A stretch of DNA of 64,000 bases from JAJXZJ01 sp050012855 (GTDB taxonomy: Bacteria > Verrucomicrobiota > Verrucomicrobiia > Limisphaerales > J093): contig JBEKGJ010000006.1 in NCBI GenBank assembly GCA_050012855.1, forward strand, positions 52,644 to 116,643. Direction: 5' to 3'. Numbering within the stretch: the stretch's first letter is position 1; every line of letters starts with the position of its first letter. Under the pieces are notes generated by a model. That model saw only the letters and a program-made list of their open reading frames with translations. It was not told the DNA's origin and made no database searches. Positions 32,395-41,218 of this stretch are shown here, one piece after another. The position numbers and the translations under genes are program-made.

Positions 32395-33303
32395 TTAACG
32401 GGGGTCCGTGGAAGGCTGAGGTTCGGGATGCACGGTTACGTCCGCGCCCGGGAGGATCGCCTGGACGGTTTGCTCAACCTGCTCGGTCAGTTCATGCGCC
32501 GCGTTCAAGGACATGCCGCCTTCCAGGAGAATGTGCAAATCCACAAAGTAATGTGGACCCGACTGGCGGACGCGGACGGCATGGCAATCCATCACCTGGT
32601 CCAGCGACTGGACCGCTTCCTGGATGTGCGCGGCCACCCCCGCCGGGGCGGCGTCGAGCAGGGCTTGGATGGTGCGGCGCCCAAGCTGCATGCTGACGGC
32701 AATGACAATGACCGCCACGATGAGCGCCGCGACCGCGTCCGCTCGCTTCATGTAGTTGAGGTGAGGGAACCAACCGGCGAGCTTGACCCCCATCAGACCG
32801 ACGATCACCACGGCGGAACTCCAGATGTCGGTGCTGAAGTGCAGGGCATCGGCTTCGAGCGCCTGGCTGTGGTGCTTGTGGGCCGCCCGGTACAGCATTC
32901 GCGAACGGGTCACGTCCACGACGATCGAAACCGCCATCACCAGAAACGTCCAGATCGAGGCATCCACGACGACCCCGTGCGCGGTCAGCCGTTCCATGGC
33001 CTCGGAAATGATCCACACGCAGGTGGCCAGCAACAGCAAGGTTTCAACCAGGGCCGACAGATTCTCCGCCTTCCCGTGACCGTAGGCGTGGTTCTGGTCC
33101 GCCGGAATGCTCGACACCCGCACCGCGACGAGCGTGACGATGGCGGCCAGCAGGTCCAGGCCGGAGTGAGCCGCTTCGGCGAGGATGCCAAGGCTCCCGC
33201 TCATAACGCCGACGCCAATCTTGAGCCCGGTGAGAAGCAACGCCGCCAGCACGGAGTTCAGGGCGGCGTTTCCCTTTTCGATGTCAGCCTTTGGGTCGGT
33301 CAT
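32395..33303 (-). CDS. Cation diffusion facilitator (CDF) family metal transporter
   Basis: 302 residues. Six membrane helices and a C-terminal cytoplasmic ferredoxin-like domain. Metal-site motifs: AEAAHSGLDLLA (H46 and D50) and DALHFSTDIWSS (His and Asp), the HxxxD pair of Zn/Cd/Fe exporters; NHAYGHGKAENL is the family's helix II-III loop. C-terminal domain HAVRVRQSGPHYFVDLHILLEGGMSLNAAHELTEQVE is typical. Moves divalent metal out of the cytoplasm by proton antiport. Ends 6 bp before the ABC-2 permease gene. Confidence 0.95.
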   Translation of the reverse strand: MTDPKADIEKGNAALNSVLAALLLTGLKIGVGVMSGSLGILAEAAHSGLDLLAAIVTLVAVRVSSIPADQNHAYGHGKAENLSALVETLLLLATCVWIISEAMERLTAHGVVVDASIWTFLVMAVSIVVDVTRSRMLYRAAHKHHSQALEADALHFSTDIWSSAVVIVGLMGVKLAGWFPHLNYMKRADAVAALIVAVIVIAVSMQLGRRTIQALLDAAPAGVAAHIQEAVQSLDQVMDCHAVRVRQSGPHYFVDLHILLEGGMSLNAAHELTEQVEQTVQAILPGADVTVHPEPQPSTDPR

Positions 33304-33405
33304 GTTGGCGCCAGCCGCGCGGCTTTCGCGGGCACAGCCTGTTCATACCACAATCGGTGGTCGCCTGCCAAACGATCACGCAGGTTTTACGCCCCTCGGC
33401 TCGTT

Positions 33406-34356
33406 TCAGCCCAGGATGCTGCCCGGCAAGATCGGATGGCCGGTGACAAATTCCGGGGCGCCCATCGGGCGGCCACCTTCCCTTTGCAGTTCGAGCACGC
33501 GAAGTCCTCCATTACCACAGGCAACGATCAGGCCGTTCCGACCGGTTTGCAGGACTTCGCCGGGGCGTCCAGCCGCCGTCGCCACCACCTCGGCCCGCCG
33601 GATCTTCAGCAGGACCGGTTGGGGCTGCGCCGGGAGAAATGTGAATGCGCCGGGCCAGGGCGTGAACGCGCGCAACCGGTTCATCAACGCGGTGGCCGGC
33701 AGATTCCAGTCCAATCGTCCGTCCTCCCGGGTGATCTTTCGGGCGTACGTCGTCCCCTGGGCTGATTGCGGCCGGGGAGTGATGCGCCCGGCCACCCAGT
33801 CGGGAATCGTTGCGATGAGGAGGCGCGCCCCGAGCATGGCCAGCCGGGTGTGAAGGGTTTCCGCAGTGTCGTCAGCCGTGATCGGTGTGCCGGCCTGCCG
33901 AAGGATGTCGCCGGTATCGAGTCCGGCGTCCATCTTCATGACGGTCACGCCGGTTTCTGCGTCGCCGAGGGCGATGGCCCATTGGATCGGCGCCGCCCCG
34001 CGATGGCGAGGGAGCAGGGAGGCATGCACATTCAGGCAGCCCCAACGCGGCACTTCCAGGAGGGCGGGTGGCAGAATCTGGCCGTAGGCGGCCACCACCA
34101 GCAAATCCGGTTTCAACGAACGGATGTGTTCGATGAAGTCGGGTTGTCGGCAGCGAGGCGGTTGCGATACGGGCAGGTTGCGTTGGTTGGCCAGCACTTT
34201 TACCGGCGGTGGCTGGAGCTTCATCTCGCGTCCCTTGGGTCGGTCTGGCTGCGTCACGACGCCCGCGAGGCGGAACCCCGGTTCATCGGCCAGGGCGGCC
34301 AGGCTGACGGCGGCCAGTTCGGCCGTGCCGAAGAAGACGATGCGCAGCGGAGACAT
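33406..34356 (-). CDS. fmt: Methionyl-tRNA formyltransferase
   Basis: 316 residues. Formylates Met-tRNAfMet with 10-formyl-THF. N-terminal formyltransferase domain: RIVFFGTAELAAVSLAAL, PDRPKGREMKLQPPPVKVLA, then the catalytic loop CLNVHASLLPRHRGAAPIQWAI (Asn and His) and MDAGLDTGDIL (Asp). The C-terminal OB-like domain includes LRAFTPWPGAFTF. Length matches the family. It follows a small zinc-ribbon gene by 25 bp. No def gene is adjacent. Confidence 0.97.
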   Translation of the reverse strand: MSPLRIVFFGTAELAAVSLAALADEPGFRLAGVVTQPDRPKGREMKLQPPPVKVLANQRNLPVSQPPRCRQPDFIEHIRSLKPDLLVVAAYGQILPPALLEVPRWGCLNVHASLLPRHRGAAPIQWAIALGDAETGVTVMKMDAGLDTGDILRQAGTPITADDTAETLHTRLAMLGARLLIATIPDWVAGRITPRPQSAQGTTYARKITREDGRLDWNLPATALMNRLRAFTPWPGAFTFLPAQPQPVLLKIRRAEVVATAAGRPGEVLQTGRNGLIVACGNGGLRVLELQREGGRPMGAPEFVTGHPILPGSILG

Positions 34357-34381
34357 GGTGTGTTTTCTTGCGCGTGCGGGC

Positions 34382-34639
34382 TCAGCGCAAGCGTTTTCGC
34401 CGGGGCGGGGGCGCGACGGCGCGCGTTGCGACTGGCGGGTGGCGCGGCGGGACAGGGGGACGCACGCTCGGTCCGGAAACGGTGCGGGTGGCGAGCGACG
34501 AGGCGCAGACGGCGCAGCGGTACTCGTAGAGTTCGCCCGCCGGGAGCACCAGCAGCAGGCGCTCGCGGACGGGTTGAGGCCGCCGGCACTTCGGGCAGTA
34601 GATCTCGCTGGCAGTGAAGGCGCCGAACTGTTGAGGCAT
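34382..34639 (-). CDS. Small zinc-ribbon protein (85 aa)
   Basis: 85 residues from ATG 34639. Two CxxC knuckles, YCPKCRRPQPVRERLLLVLP and YRCAVCASSLATRTV, form a zinc ribbon. The C-terminal 30 residues are basic and proline-rich (PPVPPRHPPVATR, PPPRRKRLR), suggesting RNA, DNA or protein contact. It sits just upstream of fmt on the same strand. Function unknown. Confidence 0.75.
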   Translation of the reverse strand: MPQQFGAFTASEIYCPKCRRPQPVRERLLLVLPAGELYEYRCAVCASSLATRTVSGPSVRPPVPPRHPPVATRAVAPPPRRKRLR

Positions 34640-34676
34640 GGCGACGACTGGGCGAACAGGCAGGCCGGCGCCGGCC

Positions 34677-35672
34677 CTAGGCCGGCCCCGTGTCGTCCTT
34701 GTGACGCACCGTGATCTGGGCAATCTCGCCGAACAGGACCCTGACCTCCTTGGTCCCGCCGCCCTGCTGGAGCTGGAGGAAGAGTTCGTTCGAGGAAATG
34801 CGACTAATGCGCCGGCCGACATATTCCTGTTTGGGGGTGTTGATCACGAGTACGAGGTCCTTTTCCGTTTCCAGCGGCACGATGCGGAAGAAGCCGGAGA
34901 ACTGCGTTTCGAGAAACCGCCGGTTGAAGGTGTAGTCTCCGCGCTTGAAGATCTTGCGTCCGCCTTTGCCCGCTTCCGGCTTGGCTTCCGCCGTCGCGAC
35001 CCGCAAGCCACCGCCCGTCGGTGCCGCCGGAATGCCGACGCCCACCTTGCGTGAGGTGGCACCGCCGGGGCTGCCCGCCGCCGGCACGCCGGGGATTGCC
35101 GCCGCATCCGCGACCTGACCTTCCGTCTCCGGGGCGGCCTCATGACCCAAGGTCGGCGAGGCGAGGAAGATGAGTGGTCCCAGGAACGGCAGGAGTGCCG
35201 AGACGGCACACACCGCACTGACCGGGCGGTTCCGATACCTGCCAATTTCGTAAGCGGCGAAGAGGTTGGCGAGATAGAGCAATACCACCATGCCGAGCCC
35301 GAGTGGTGATGCGAACGAACTGAAAAACGTGGTCCGGCCGGCCGGGCGATCAATGCGGGGAACTTCCTTTAAAATAATAGGTTTGGGCTTGGGCCGTGCC
35401 GCAGGTGGGATTTCGATGAAGGGATCAACCAACTGCCGGAGCTTTTCGTTCTGAGCCAGAAGCTTGAGCGAGTCCTGATCAAACTTGCCCCAGTTCACCC
35501 GGTGGGAGAAACCGCCGGTGTCGAGGTTGAAAACCACGCCGTTTTCGTCCCAGGAAGAGGGGGTTCCTTTGATGTGAGAATCGTCCAGCAGCTTGAAATC
35601 GTCGGCCAGTGCGAGCGCCAGGAACTGGCCGGCCAGAACCAGGATCAGCCAGGGATTTTGAATTCTGCGCAT
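34677..35672 (-). CDS. Membrane protein of unknown function
   Basis: 331 residues from ATG 35672, which gives a signal peptide (NPWLILVLAGQFLALALADD). The N-terminal part (DSHIKGTPSSWDENGVVFNLDTGGFSHRVNWGKFDQDSLKLL) looks like a small beta domain read by a periplasmic or surface protein. Two membrane helices follow near 120-165 (LGLGMVVLLYLANLFAAYEIG; VSALLPFLGPLIFLASP). A disordered Ala/Gly/Pro stretch (about 170-230) leads to a cytoplasmic beta domain with FKRGDYTFNRRFLETQFSGFFR and LVLVINTPKQEYVGRRISRI. It resembles conserved Verrucomicrobiota proteins without named function. Confidence 0.65.
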   Translation of the reverse strand: MRRIQNPWLILVLAGQFLALALADDFKLLDDSHIKGTPSSWDENGVVFNLDTGGFSHRVNWGKFDQDSLKLLAQNEKLRQLVDPFIEIPPAARPKPKPIILKEVPRIDRPAGRTTFFSSFASPLGLGMVVLLYLANLFAAYEIGRYRNRPVSAVCAVSALLPFLGPLIFLASPTLGHEAAPETEGQVADAAAIPGVPAAGSPGGATSRKVGVGIPAAPTGGGLRVATAEAKPEAGKGGRKIFKRGDYTFNRRFLETQFSGFFRIVPLETEKDLVLVINTPKQEYVGRRISRISSNELFLQLQQGGGTKEVRVLFGEIAQITVRHKDDTGPA

Positions 35673-35813
35673 GTCGCGGGATGCCATATCAGATCGTTCC
35701 ATTCAAAGGAAGCAATTTCAACGCCGATTCCCCGCCGATTCTCCGCCTCGCGTGATGGTGGCCGGTTGGCGTTGGCGACGTGGTCGCCATCGGCACGCTG
35801 GCCGGCTGGGTCG

Positions 35814-37232
35814 TCAATCCGCCGTGACTTCGCCCAGCCCGTCCACCAGATCCTCGACGATCCAGTTCGGCCGGCGCGACGTGAGCGCATCCGCCGTGGC
35901 GCCGTGCTGCCAGACGCCGAAACGGAGCGCCGTCAGCAGGTCCGTTTGCAGGGCTGGTTGCGCCAGCAAACCGCCAAGATATCCCGCCAGCGCGTCCCCG
36001 CTGCCTCCCTGGGCGAGCCCAGGATTGCCGGAGGGGTTGATGAACACCGGGCCTTCCCGACCGCCGATGGCGGTGTGCCGGCCCTTCAGCACAATCCAAT
36101 CGGCGCCATACACGCGTGCCAGCTCGCGCAGGGCACCGCATCGGTCCGCCTCCACCTCGGCTGTGGATGCGCGCAGGAGTCGGGCCGCCTCCCCCGGGTG
36201 GGGCGTGAGGATGCGTTGGCCGGGGGACGAACTCTCCGTGCGCTGGAGCCAGCCGAGCGCGCTGGCATCGCACAAAATCGGGAACCGCGCCTCGCGCCAC
36301 CACCACTGCGCCGCATGGCTCAACCCGCCTGGCAGCTCCGGGTCGGCCAGCCCCGGGCCGACGACCATCGCGGTGGCGTTCTCGGGCCAGCGCGTGGCCG
36401 GCTGCCACGGGTGGACCATGACGGCCTGGAGTTGGGCGGCAACAGGCACATAGACCGCCTCTGGGGTGAACACTGAGATCAGTCCTGGCCGGGCGCGTTG
36501 GGCGCCGCGGGCGGCGAGAACTGCGGCGCCGTGAAAACCCAGGCTGCCGGCCAGGATGATGAGGTGGCCGAAGGTTCCTTTGTGGCCATCGGCTGGCCGG
36601 GGCGGCGGGTAGTCGCGAAAATCCACGGGCAAGGTCCATTGCAGATCACCTGAAACCGGGCAGGGAACCAAACCGACATCCGTCATGACCTCCAGTCGGC
36701 CGACCAACGGTGCGGCTTGGGTTGCCAGCAGTCCGGTCTTCGGCGCGCCCACCGTGAGGGTCCATTGCGCCTGGATGGCAGCGCCCACGGCTTCCCCGGT
36801 GTCGGCGTTCAAGCCAGACGGCACATCCACGGCGAGCACCGGTTGGCCGGCGCGGTTGACCGTTCCGACGAATGCCGCCCAGGCCGCGGTGAGTGGCCGT
36901 TTGAGGCCGATGCCAAACAAGCCATCCACGACCAGGGCCGGCCGTCGTTCCAGCGCGGCTTCGAGTTCGGGCTGGCGCGCCACCGGGTCGCCGAGTTCGA
37001 GAAGCTCAATCCGGCGGTCCGCCAGATGCGGCGCGATCGCGGCGGCATCCTGGCCGTTGTGGCCCGGGCCGGACAGCACCAGCACGCTGTCGCCCTCCCG
37101 GGTCAGCGCGCGCACACGGCGGGCAAGCTGCCCACCGACCCGGGCGATGACCTCGGCGACGGAACGCCCCGCGGCCCAAGTGGCAGCTTCCCACTGGCAC
37201 ATCTGGGCAACGCTGAGGACAGGGACGGGCAT
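35814..37232 (-). CDS. nnr: Bifunctional NAD(P)HX epimerase/dehydratase
   Basis: 472 residues. Repairs hydrated NADH and NADPH. N-terminal epimerase (YjeF_N, about 1-215): SVLVLSGPGHNGQDAAAIA, VDGLFGIGLKRPL and VDVPSGLNADTGE. C-terminal ADP-dependent dehydratase (about 220-472): HKGTFGHLIILAGSLGFHGAAVLAARGAQRARPGL, ILTPHPGEAARLL, IVLKGRHTAI and GNPGLAQGGSGDALAGYLGG, with the catalytic Asp in GGSGDALAG. Both halves look complete. Usually a stand-alone housekeeping gene. Confidence 0.95.
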   Translation of the reverse strand: MPVPVLSVAQMCQWEAATWAAGRSVAEVIARVGGQLARRVRALTREGDSVLVLSGPGHNGQDAAAIAPHLADRRIELLELGDPVARQPELEAALERRPALVVDGLFGIGLKRPLTAAWAAFVGTVNRAGQPVLAVDVPSGLNADTGEAVGAAIQAQWTLTVGAPKTGLLATQAAPLVGRLEVMTDVGLVPCPVSGDLQWTLPVDFRDYPPPRPADGHKGTFGHLIILAGSLGFHGAAVLAARGAQRARPGLISVFTPEAVYVPVAAQLQAVMVHPWQPATRWPENATAMVVGPGLADPELPGGLSHAAQWWWREARFPILCDASALGWLQRTESSSPGQRILTPHPGEAARLLRASTAEVEADRCGALRELARVYGADWIVLKGRHTAIGGREGPVFINPSGNPGLAQGGSGDALAGYLGGLLAQPALQTDLLTALRFGVWQHGATADALTSRRPNWIVEDLVDGLGEVTAD

Positions 37233-37398
37233 GGTGAATGGCAGGCCAACGACGACCTGCAGTTATTAGACAATTCTAACTCAGTTTACAGTCACTGACA
37301 ACGCAATCATGGTATTGTCCTGGCGGCGTTTCCTGTATGGGGCCAGGGGGTGATGCGGATGATTTGTTCCCTCGGGCATGGTTGGGTATTCTTTGGCG

Positions 37399-38052
37399 AT
37401 GCCGAAATGGATCAAGCTGCTCGGCGGGCTCGCCCTGCTGCCGGTGGCGCTGGGGGTGACGCGTGCGTTGGGCCGGGTGCTGGCGGTGAGCTGGCGGGCG
37501 GAGGCGGTCTGGCTGGCGACCCTGGCCGGGGCGGCGCTCTGGCTGGCGGTGCTCTGGCTGTTGCCGAAGCCCACGCGGCTTTACGTCTTCGGGCACGAGC
37601 TGACCCACGCGCTGTGGGCCTGGGCCTTTGGCGCCGAGGTCAAAGGCTTGAAGGCGGGCGCGCGTGGCGGCCAGGTCAGCGTGAGCCGGAGCAACTTCCT
37701 GGTGACCCTGGCACCCTACTTTTTTCCGGTGTACGCGCTCCTGGTCGTGGCCGGGTTTGTCTTGGGGGACCTGGTCTGGGACTGGCGGGGCTATGTGGTG
37801 TGGTTTCACCTGCTCTTGGGGGCCGCGTATGCCTTTCACGTGACGTTCACGGTGGAGGCCCTCCAGGTTTCACAGAGCGACCTGGCGAGCCAGGGCTATT
37901 TTTTTTCGATCGTCGTGATCTGGCTTGGGAATGGATTGGGCCTGCTCGTGGGCGCGGCGTTGTTGACGGCGCAGGTTGGGGTGCTGACCGCAATGGACTG
38001 GGCCTGGGAGGACACGGGGCGGGTGCTTCATGCGCTGAGCCGGCTTTTCTAA
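37399..38052 (+). CDS. Membrane protein with HExxH motif (M50-like)
   Basis: 217 residues from ATG 37399, about five membrane helices. FGHELTHALWAWAFGAEV carries HELTH at 66-70, at a helix start as in M50 site-2-type metalloproteases; a third ligand of the form 'NxxPxxPLDG' is not seen, so it may be an inactive or divergent relative. KGLKAGARGGQVSVSRSN next to the motif is like the beta hairpin that follows the active-site helix in this group. Isolated between nnr and the pilus ATPase genes. Confidence 0.65.
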   Translation: MPKWIKLLGGLALLPVALGVTRALGRVLAVSWRAEAVWLATLAGAALWLAVLWLLPKPTRLYVFGHELTHALWAWAFGAEVKGLKAGARGGQVSVSRSNFLVTLAPYFFPVYALLVVAGFVLGDLVWDWRGYVVWFHLLLGAAYAFHVTFTVEALQVSQSDLASQGYFFSIVVIWLGNGLGLLVGAALLTAQVGVLTAMDWAWEDTGRVLHALSRLF

Positions 38053-38277
38053 CCCGGCTGCCGTGAGGGGCGGCTGGGTGCAAAACGGCATGATGCCTGC
38101 TTAAATCCACCAGAACACTCGCTTTCGAGCCCGGTCAAATCGATCGCAGGAACGGACTCGGCGGATCGGCGCGGTGCGATGGTGTCTGCGTTTGACATGG
38201 ACCTGACAGCCGATACCATGCGGTGAAGAACAGACGGTGCACGGCGAACCCCCATTGACGCGGGGAAAAGGTAACTT

Positions 38278-39987
38278 GTGGCTGCAAGAGACGATTATTT
38301 GTTGGATGGCTTGATCGAGATGGGCTACGTGACCAACGAGCAGTTGGGGCCCATCCGGGCGGAGGCGGACGCCACCGGGGAAGGCGTGGTGGACACGCTG
38401 GTGGCGAAGAACATCCTGTCGCCGACCATTGTGGCCCAGGCCAAGGCCACGCACTTCGGCGCGGAATTTGTCAACCTTGCCGAAACGCGCCTCGCGGACG
38501 ACGTCATCGCCGCCGTGCGCCGCGACGTGGCCAAGCGCTTCAACGTCGTGCCTGTTCGCAAGGAAGCCAACGGCGTCGTCGTGGCCATGACGGATCCCTC
38601 CGACCTGGACGCGTTGGATGGCCTGCAGCACGCGCTCAACACCGACATCATCCCCGCCGTGGCTACGCGGGAGGACATCGAGTCGGCGATTTCCAAGTAT
38701 TACGGCGGTGCCAAGGACGACTCGGTGAGCAAAATGCTCCAGGACATCACCGAGGGCGAGGTCGAGGTCACCAAGACGGAGGCGGGGGAAATGGACGATG
38801 GCTCGGCGGTGGACGCCGATGCCCCGATCATCAAGCTGGTGAACCAGCTCATCGTGGACGCCTTCAAGATGCGGGCCTCGGACATCCATCTGGAGCCGCT
38901 GGCCAAACGGTTCCGCATCCGTTACCGGATTGACGGCATGCTGCATGAGATGAAAAGCCCGCCGAAGCGGCTGCAGCCTTCCATCCTCAGCCGGTTGAAA
39001 ATCCAGTCCAACATGTCCATCGCGGAACGGCGCATTCCGCAGGACGGGCGCATCCAGGCGCAGGTAGGGGGCAAGTTGATTGACCTGCGCGTCTCCTGCC
39101 TGCCGACGACGCACGGCGAAAGCATCGTCATGCGTATTCTCGACAAGGAAGGCCTGAAGCTGGGCCTCCCCGAGCTGGGCTTCCTCAGCGACGACCAGCA
39201 GACCTTTGAACGGTTGATCGGCCTTCCCGACGGGATTCTGCTCATCACCGGGCCCACCGGTTCGGGCAAGACGACGACGCTCTACGCGGTGCTGAATTTC
39301 ATCAACCGCCCGGACCGCAAGATCATCACCGTCGAGGACCCGGTCGAGTATGTCTTGTCCGGCATCAACCAGGTGCACGTGAACGACGCGGTGGGGCTGA
39401 CGTTTGCCGCCGCCCTGCGGGCCATGTTGCGGCAGGCGCCGAACGTGATCATGCTGGGTGAGATTCGCGACATGGAAACGGCCACGATCGCCATCAACGC
39501 GTCCCTCACCGGCCACCTCGTGTTCTCGACGCTGCACACGAATGACGCGCCCAGCGCGGTCACCCGCCTCATTGACATCGGGGTCAAACCCTTCCTGGTG
39601 GCCTCGTCCGCCCGCTGCCTCATGGCCCAGCGGTTGGTGCGCAAGGTTTGCAAGCGTTGCACGGCGCCTTACACGCCCACCGAACACGAGTTGAAGGCGC
39701 TCGGCATTGACGCCGCCAAGGCCGCGGCGGCCACCTTCAAGAAGGGAAAGGGCTGCAATGATTGCAACAACACCGGCAGCCGCGGCCGGTTCGGCATTTT
39801 CGAGATCTTTGTCATCGAGGACGAGACGCGCAAACTCATCTACCAGAAGGTGTCGTCCACGGTCTTGCGCGCCCGGGCGCGCGAGCTGGGCATGCGCACA
39901 TTGCGCGAGGACGGCACCCGCAAGGTGCTGGCCGGCCTGACCACGCCGGAGGAGGTCATCCGCGCCACGGTCATGGACTTGGCTTGA
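38278..39987 (+). CDS. Type II secretion/type IV pilus assembly ATPase (GspE/PilB), copy 1
   Basis: 569 residues from GTG 38278. N-terminal MshEN-type domain (DGLIEMGYVTNEQL, then QAKATHFGAEFVNLAE), then DIHLEPLAKRFRIRYRIDGM and the motor core. Walker A is GPTGSGKT at 325-332; Asp box VEDPVEY, Walker B region NVIMLGEIRDMETA, His box HLVFSTLHTNDAPSA. A zinc-binding set CKRC...CNDC is present, as in true assembly ATPases. It powers pseudopilus or pilus extension from the inner membrane with the PilC-like protein downstream. Confidence 0.93.
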   Translation: MAARDDYLLDGLIEMGYVTNEQLGPIRAEADATGEGVVDTLVAKNILSPTIVAQAKATHFGAEFVNLAETRLADDVIAAVRRDVAKRFNVVPVRKEANGVVVAMTDPSDLDALDGLQHALNTDIIPAVATREDIESAISKYYGGAKDDSVSKMLQDITEGEVEVTKTEAGEMDDGSAVDADAPIIKLVNQLIVDAFKMRASDIHLEPLAKRFRIRYRIDGMLHEMKSPPKRLQPSILSRLKIQSNMSIAERRIPQDGRIQAQVGGKLIDLRVSCLPTTHGESIVMRILDKEGLKLGLPELGFLSDDQQTFERLIGLPDGILLITGPTGSGKTTTLYAVLNFINRPDRKIITVEDPVEYVLSGINQVHVNDAVGLTFAAALRAMLRQAPNVIMLGEIRDMETATIAINASLTGHLVFSTLHTNDAPSAVTRLIDIGVKPFLVASSARCLMAQRLVRKVCKRCTAPYTPTEHELKALGIDAAKAAAATFKKGKGCNDCNNTGSRGRFGIFEIFVIEDETRKLIYQKVSSTVLRARARELGMRTLREDGTRKVLAGLTTPEEVIRATVMDLA

Positions 39988-40108
39988 CCCGGCCCGAACT
40001 GTCATGCGCGTTCCCTTCCACTCCCCACCGGGCTTCTCCCGTCCGCCTCCGCATCCCGTCCGCAACCTGCCGGCGCGGGGGCGCCGGGCTTTGTCCTCTC
40101 ATTGATCT

Positions 40109-41215
40109 ATGTCCTATTCCATGTCTGATTTGTTGCAGTTGGTGGTTCAAGAGAACGCGGCCGACCTGCATTTGCGCGTGGGGATTCCCCCGGTCATCCG
40201 TCTGCATGGCATCCTGAACCGTGTCGATGGCCCGCCGCTTCGCCCCGAGGACACCGAGGAACTGATGCGGACGATCACCTCCGAGGACAACATCCAGCAT
40301 GTGCGCGAGCGCGGCGGCGCGGACTTTGGCTTCGCGTTCGGCGAGCTGGCGCGGTTCCGCGTCAGCGTGTTCAAGGAGAGGGGAAATTTCGGCGTGGTGG
40401 CCCGGCAGATTCCCACCAAGTTGCTGACGCTCGAGGAACTCGGCATCCCCCCCTCGGTGCGCGATCTGCTCTACAAGCCGCGCGGTCTTGTGCTGGTCAC
40501 CGGCCCCACCGGTTCGGGCAAGACCACCTCGCTGGCCTCGATGATCAACATCATCAACGAGGAGCGCGACGATGCCCACATCATCACGATCGAGGACCCG
40601 ATCGAGTACTACCACAAGCACAAGAAATCCGTGGTCACCCAGCGCGAGGTGAACGTGGACGTGCCGAACTTCGCCGAAGCCATCCGCCGCGCGTTGCGCC
40701 AGGACCCGGACGTGATCCTCGTCGGCGAGTTGCGCGACCTCGAGACGATGGACGCCGCGATCACAGCGGCCGAGACCGGGCATCTGGTCTTTGGCACGTT
40801 GCACACCACCGGTGCCGCGAAGACGATTGACCGTATCGTCAACGCCTTCCCCACCACCCAGCAGGAGCAGATCCGCATCCAGCTTTCGACGGTGTTGCAG
40901 GCGGTGATCTCCCAGTTGCTCCTGCCGCGCTGTGACAAGCCCGGTCGGGTGGCCATCTTCGAAATCATGATCAACACGCCGTCCATCGCCGCGCTCATTC
41001 GCGACAACAAGACCTTCCGCATCCAGTCGGACATCCAGACCGGGGCCAAATACGGCATGGTGACGTTGGACGGGTTCCTGGTCGAGAAATGGCAGCAAGG
41101 GTTTATTTCACGGGAGGAAGTCATCACCAAGTCGCAGGATCCGACCACCGTCATGCAGAAGCTGCAGGAAATCGAATCGAGCCAGGCCCTCGAGGGCGAA
41201 GAAGGAAAGCGCTGA
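40109..41215 (+). CDS. pilT: Twitching motility retraction ATPase PilT
   Basis: 368 residues. Lacks the long N-terminal domain and the tetracysteine set of PilB. MSDLLQLVVQENAADLHLRVGIPPVIRLHG is the PilT opening; Walker A is GPTGSGKT at 132-139; Asp box IEDPIEY, Walker B region DVILVGELRDLETMDAAITAAETGHLVFGTLHT, and the family-specific AIRNLIRE-like segment is NTPSIAALIRDNKTFRIQS. Probable role is pilus disassembly. Spaced 3 bp from the second assembly ATPase, so cotranscribed. Confidence 0.95.
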   Translation: MSYSMSDLLQLVVQENAADLHLRVGIPPVIRLHGILNRVDGPPLRPEDTEELMRTITSEDNIQHVRERGGADFGFAFGELARFRVSVFKERGNFGVVARQIPTKLLTLEELGIPPSVRDLLYKPRGLVLVTGPTGSGKTTSLASMINIINEERDDAHIITIEDPIEYYHKHKKSVVTQREVNVDVPNFAEAIRRALRQDPDVILVGELRDLETMDAAITAAETGHLVFGTLHTTGAAKTIDRIVNAFPTTQQEQIRIQLSTVLQAVISQLLLPRCDKPGRVAIFEIMINTPSIAALIRDNKTFRIQSDIQTGAKYGMVTLDGFLVEKWQQGFISREEVITKSQDPTTVMQKLQEIESSQALEGEEGKR

Positions 41216-41218
41216 GCT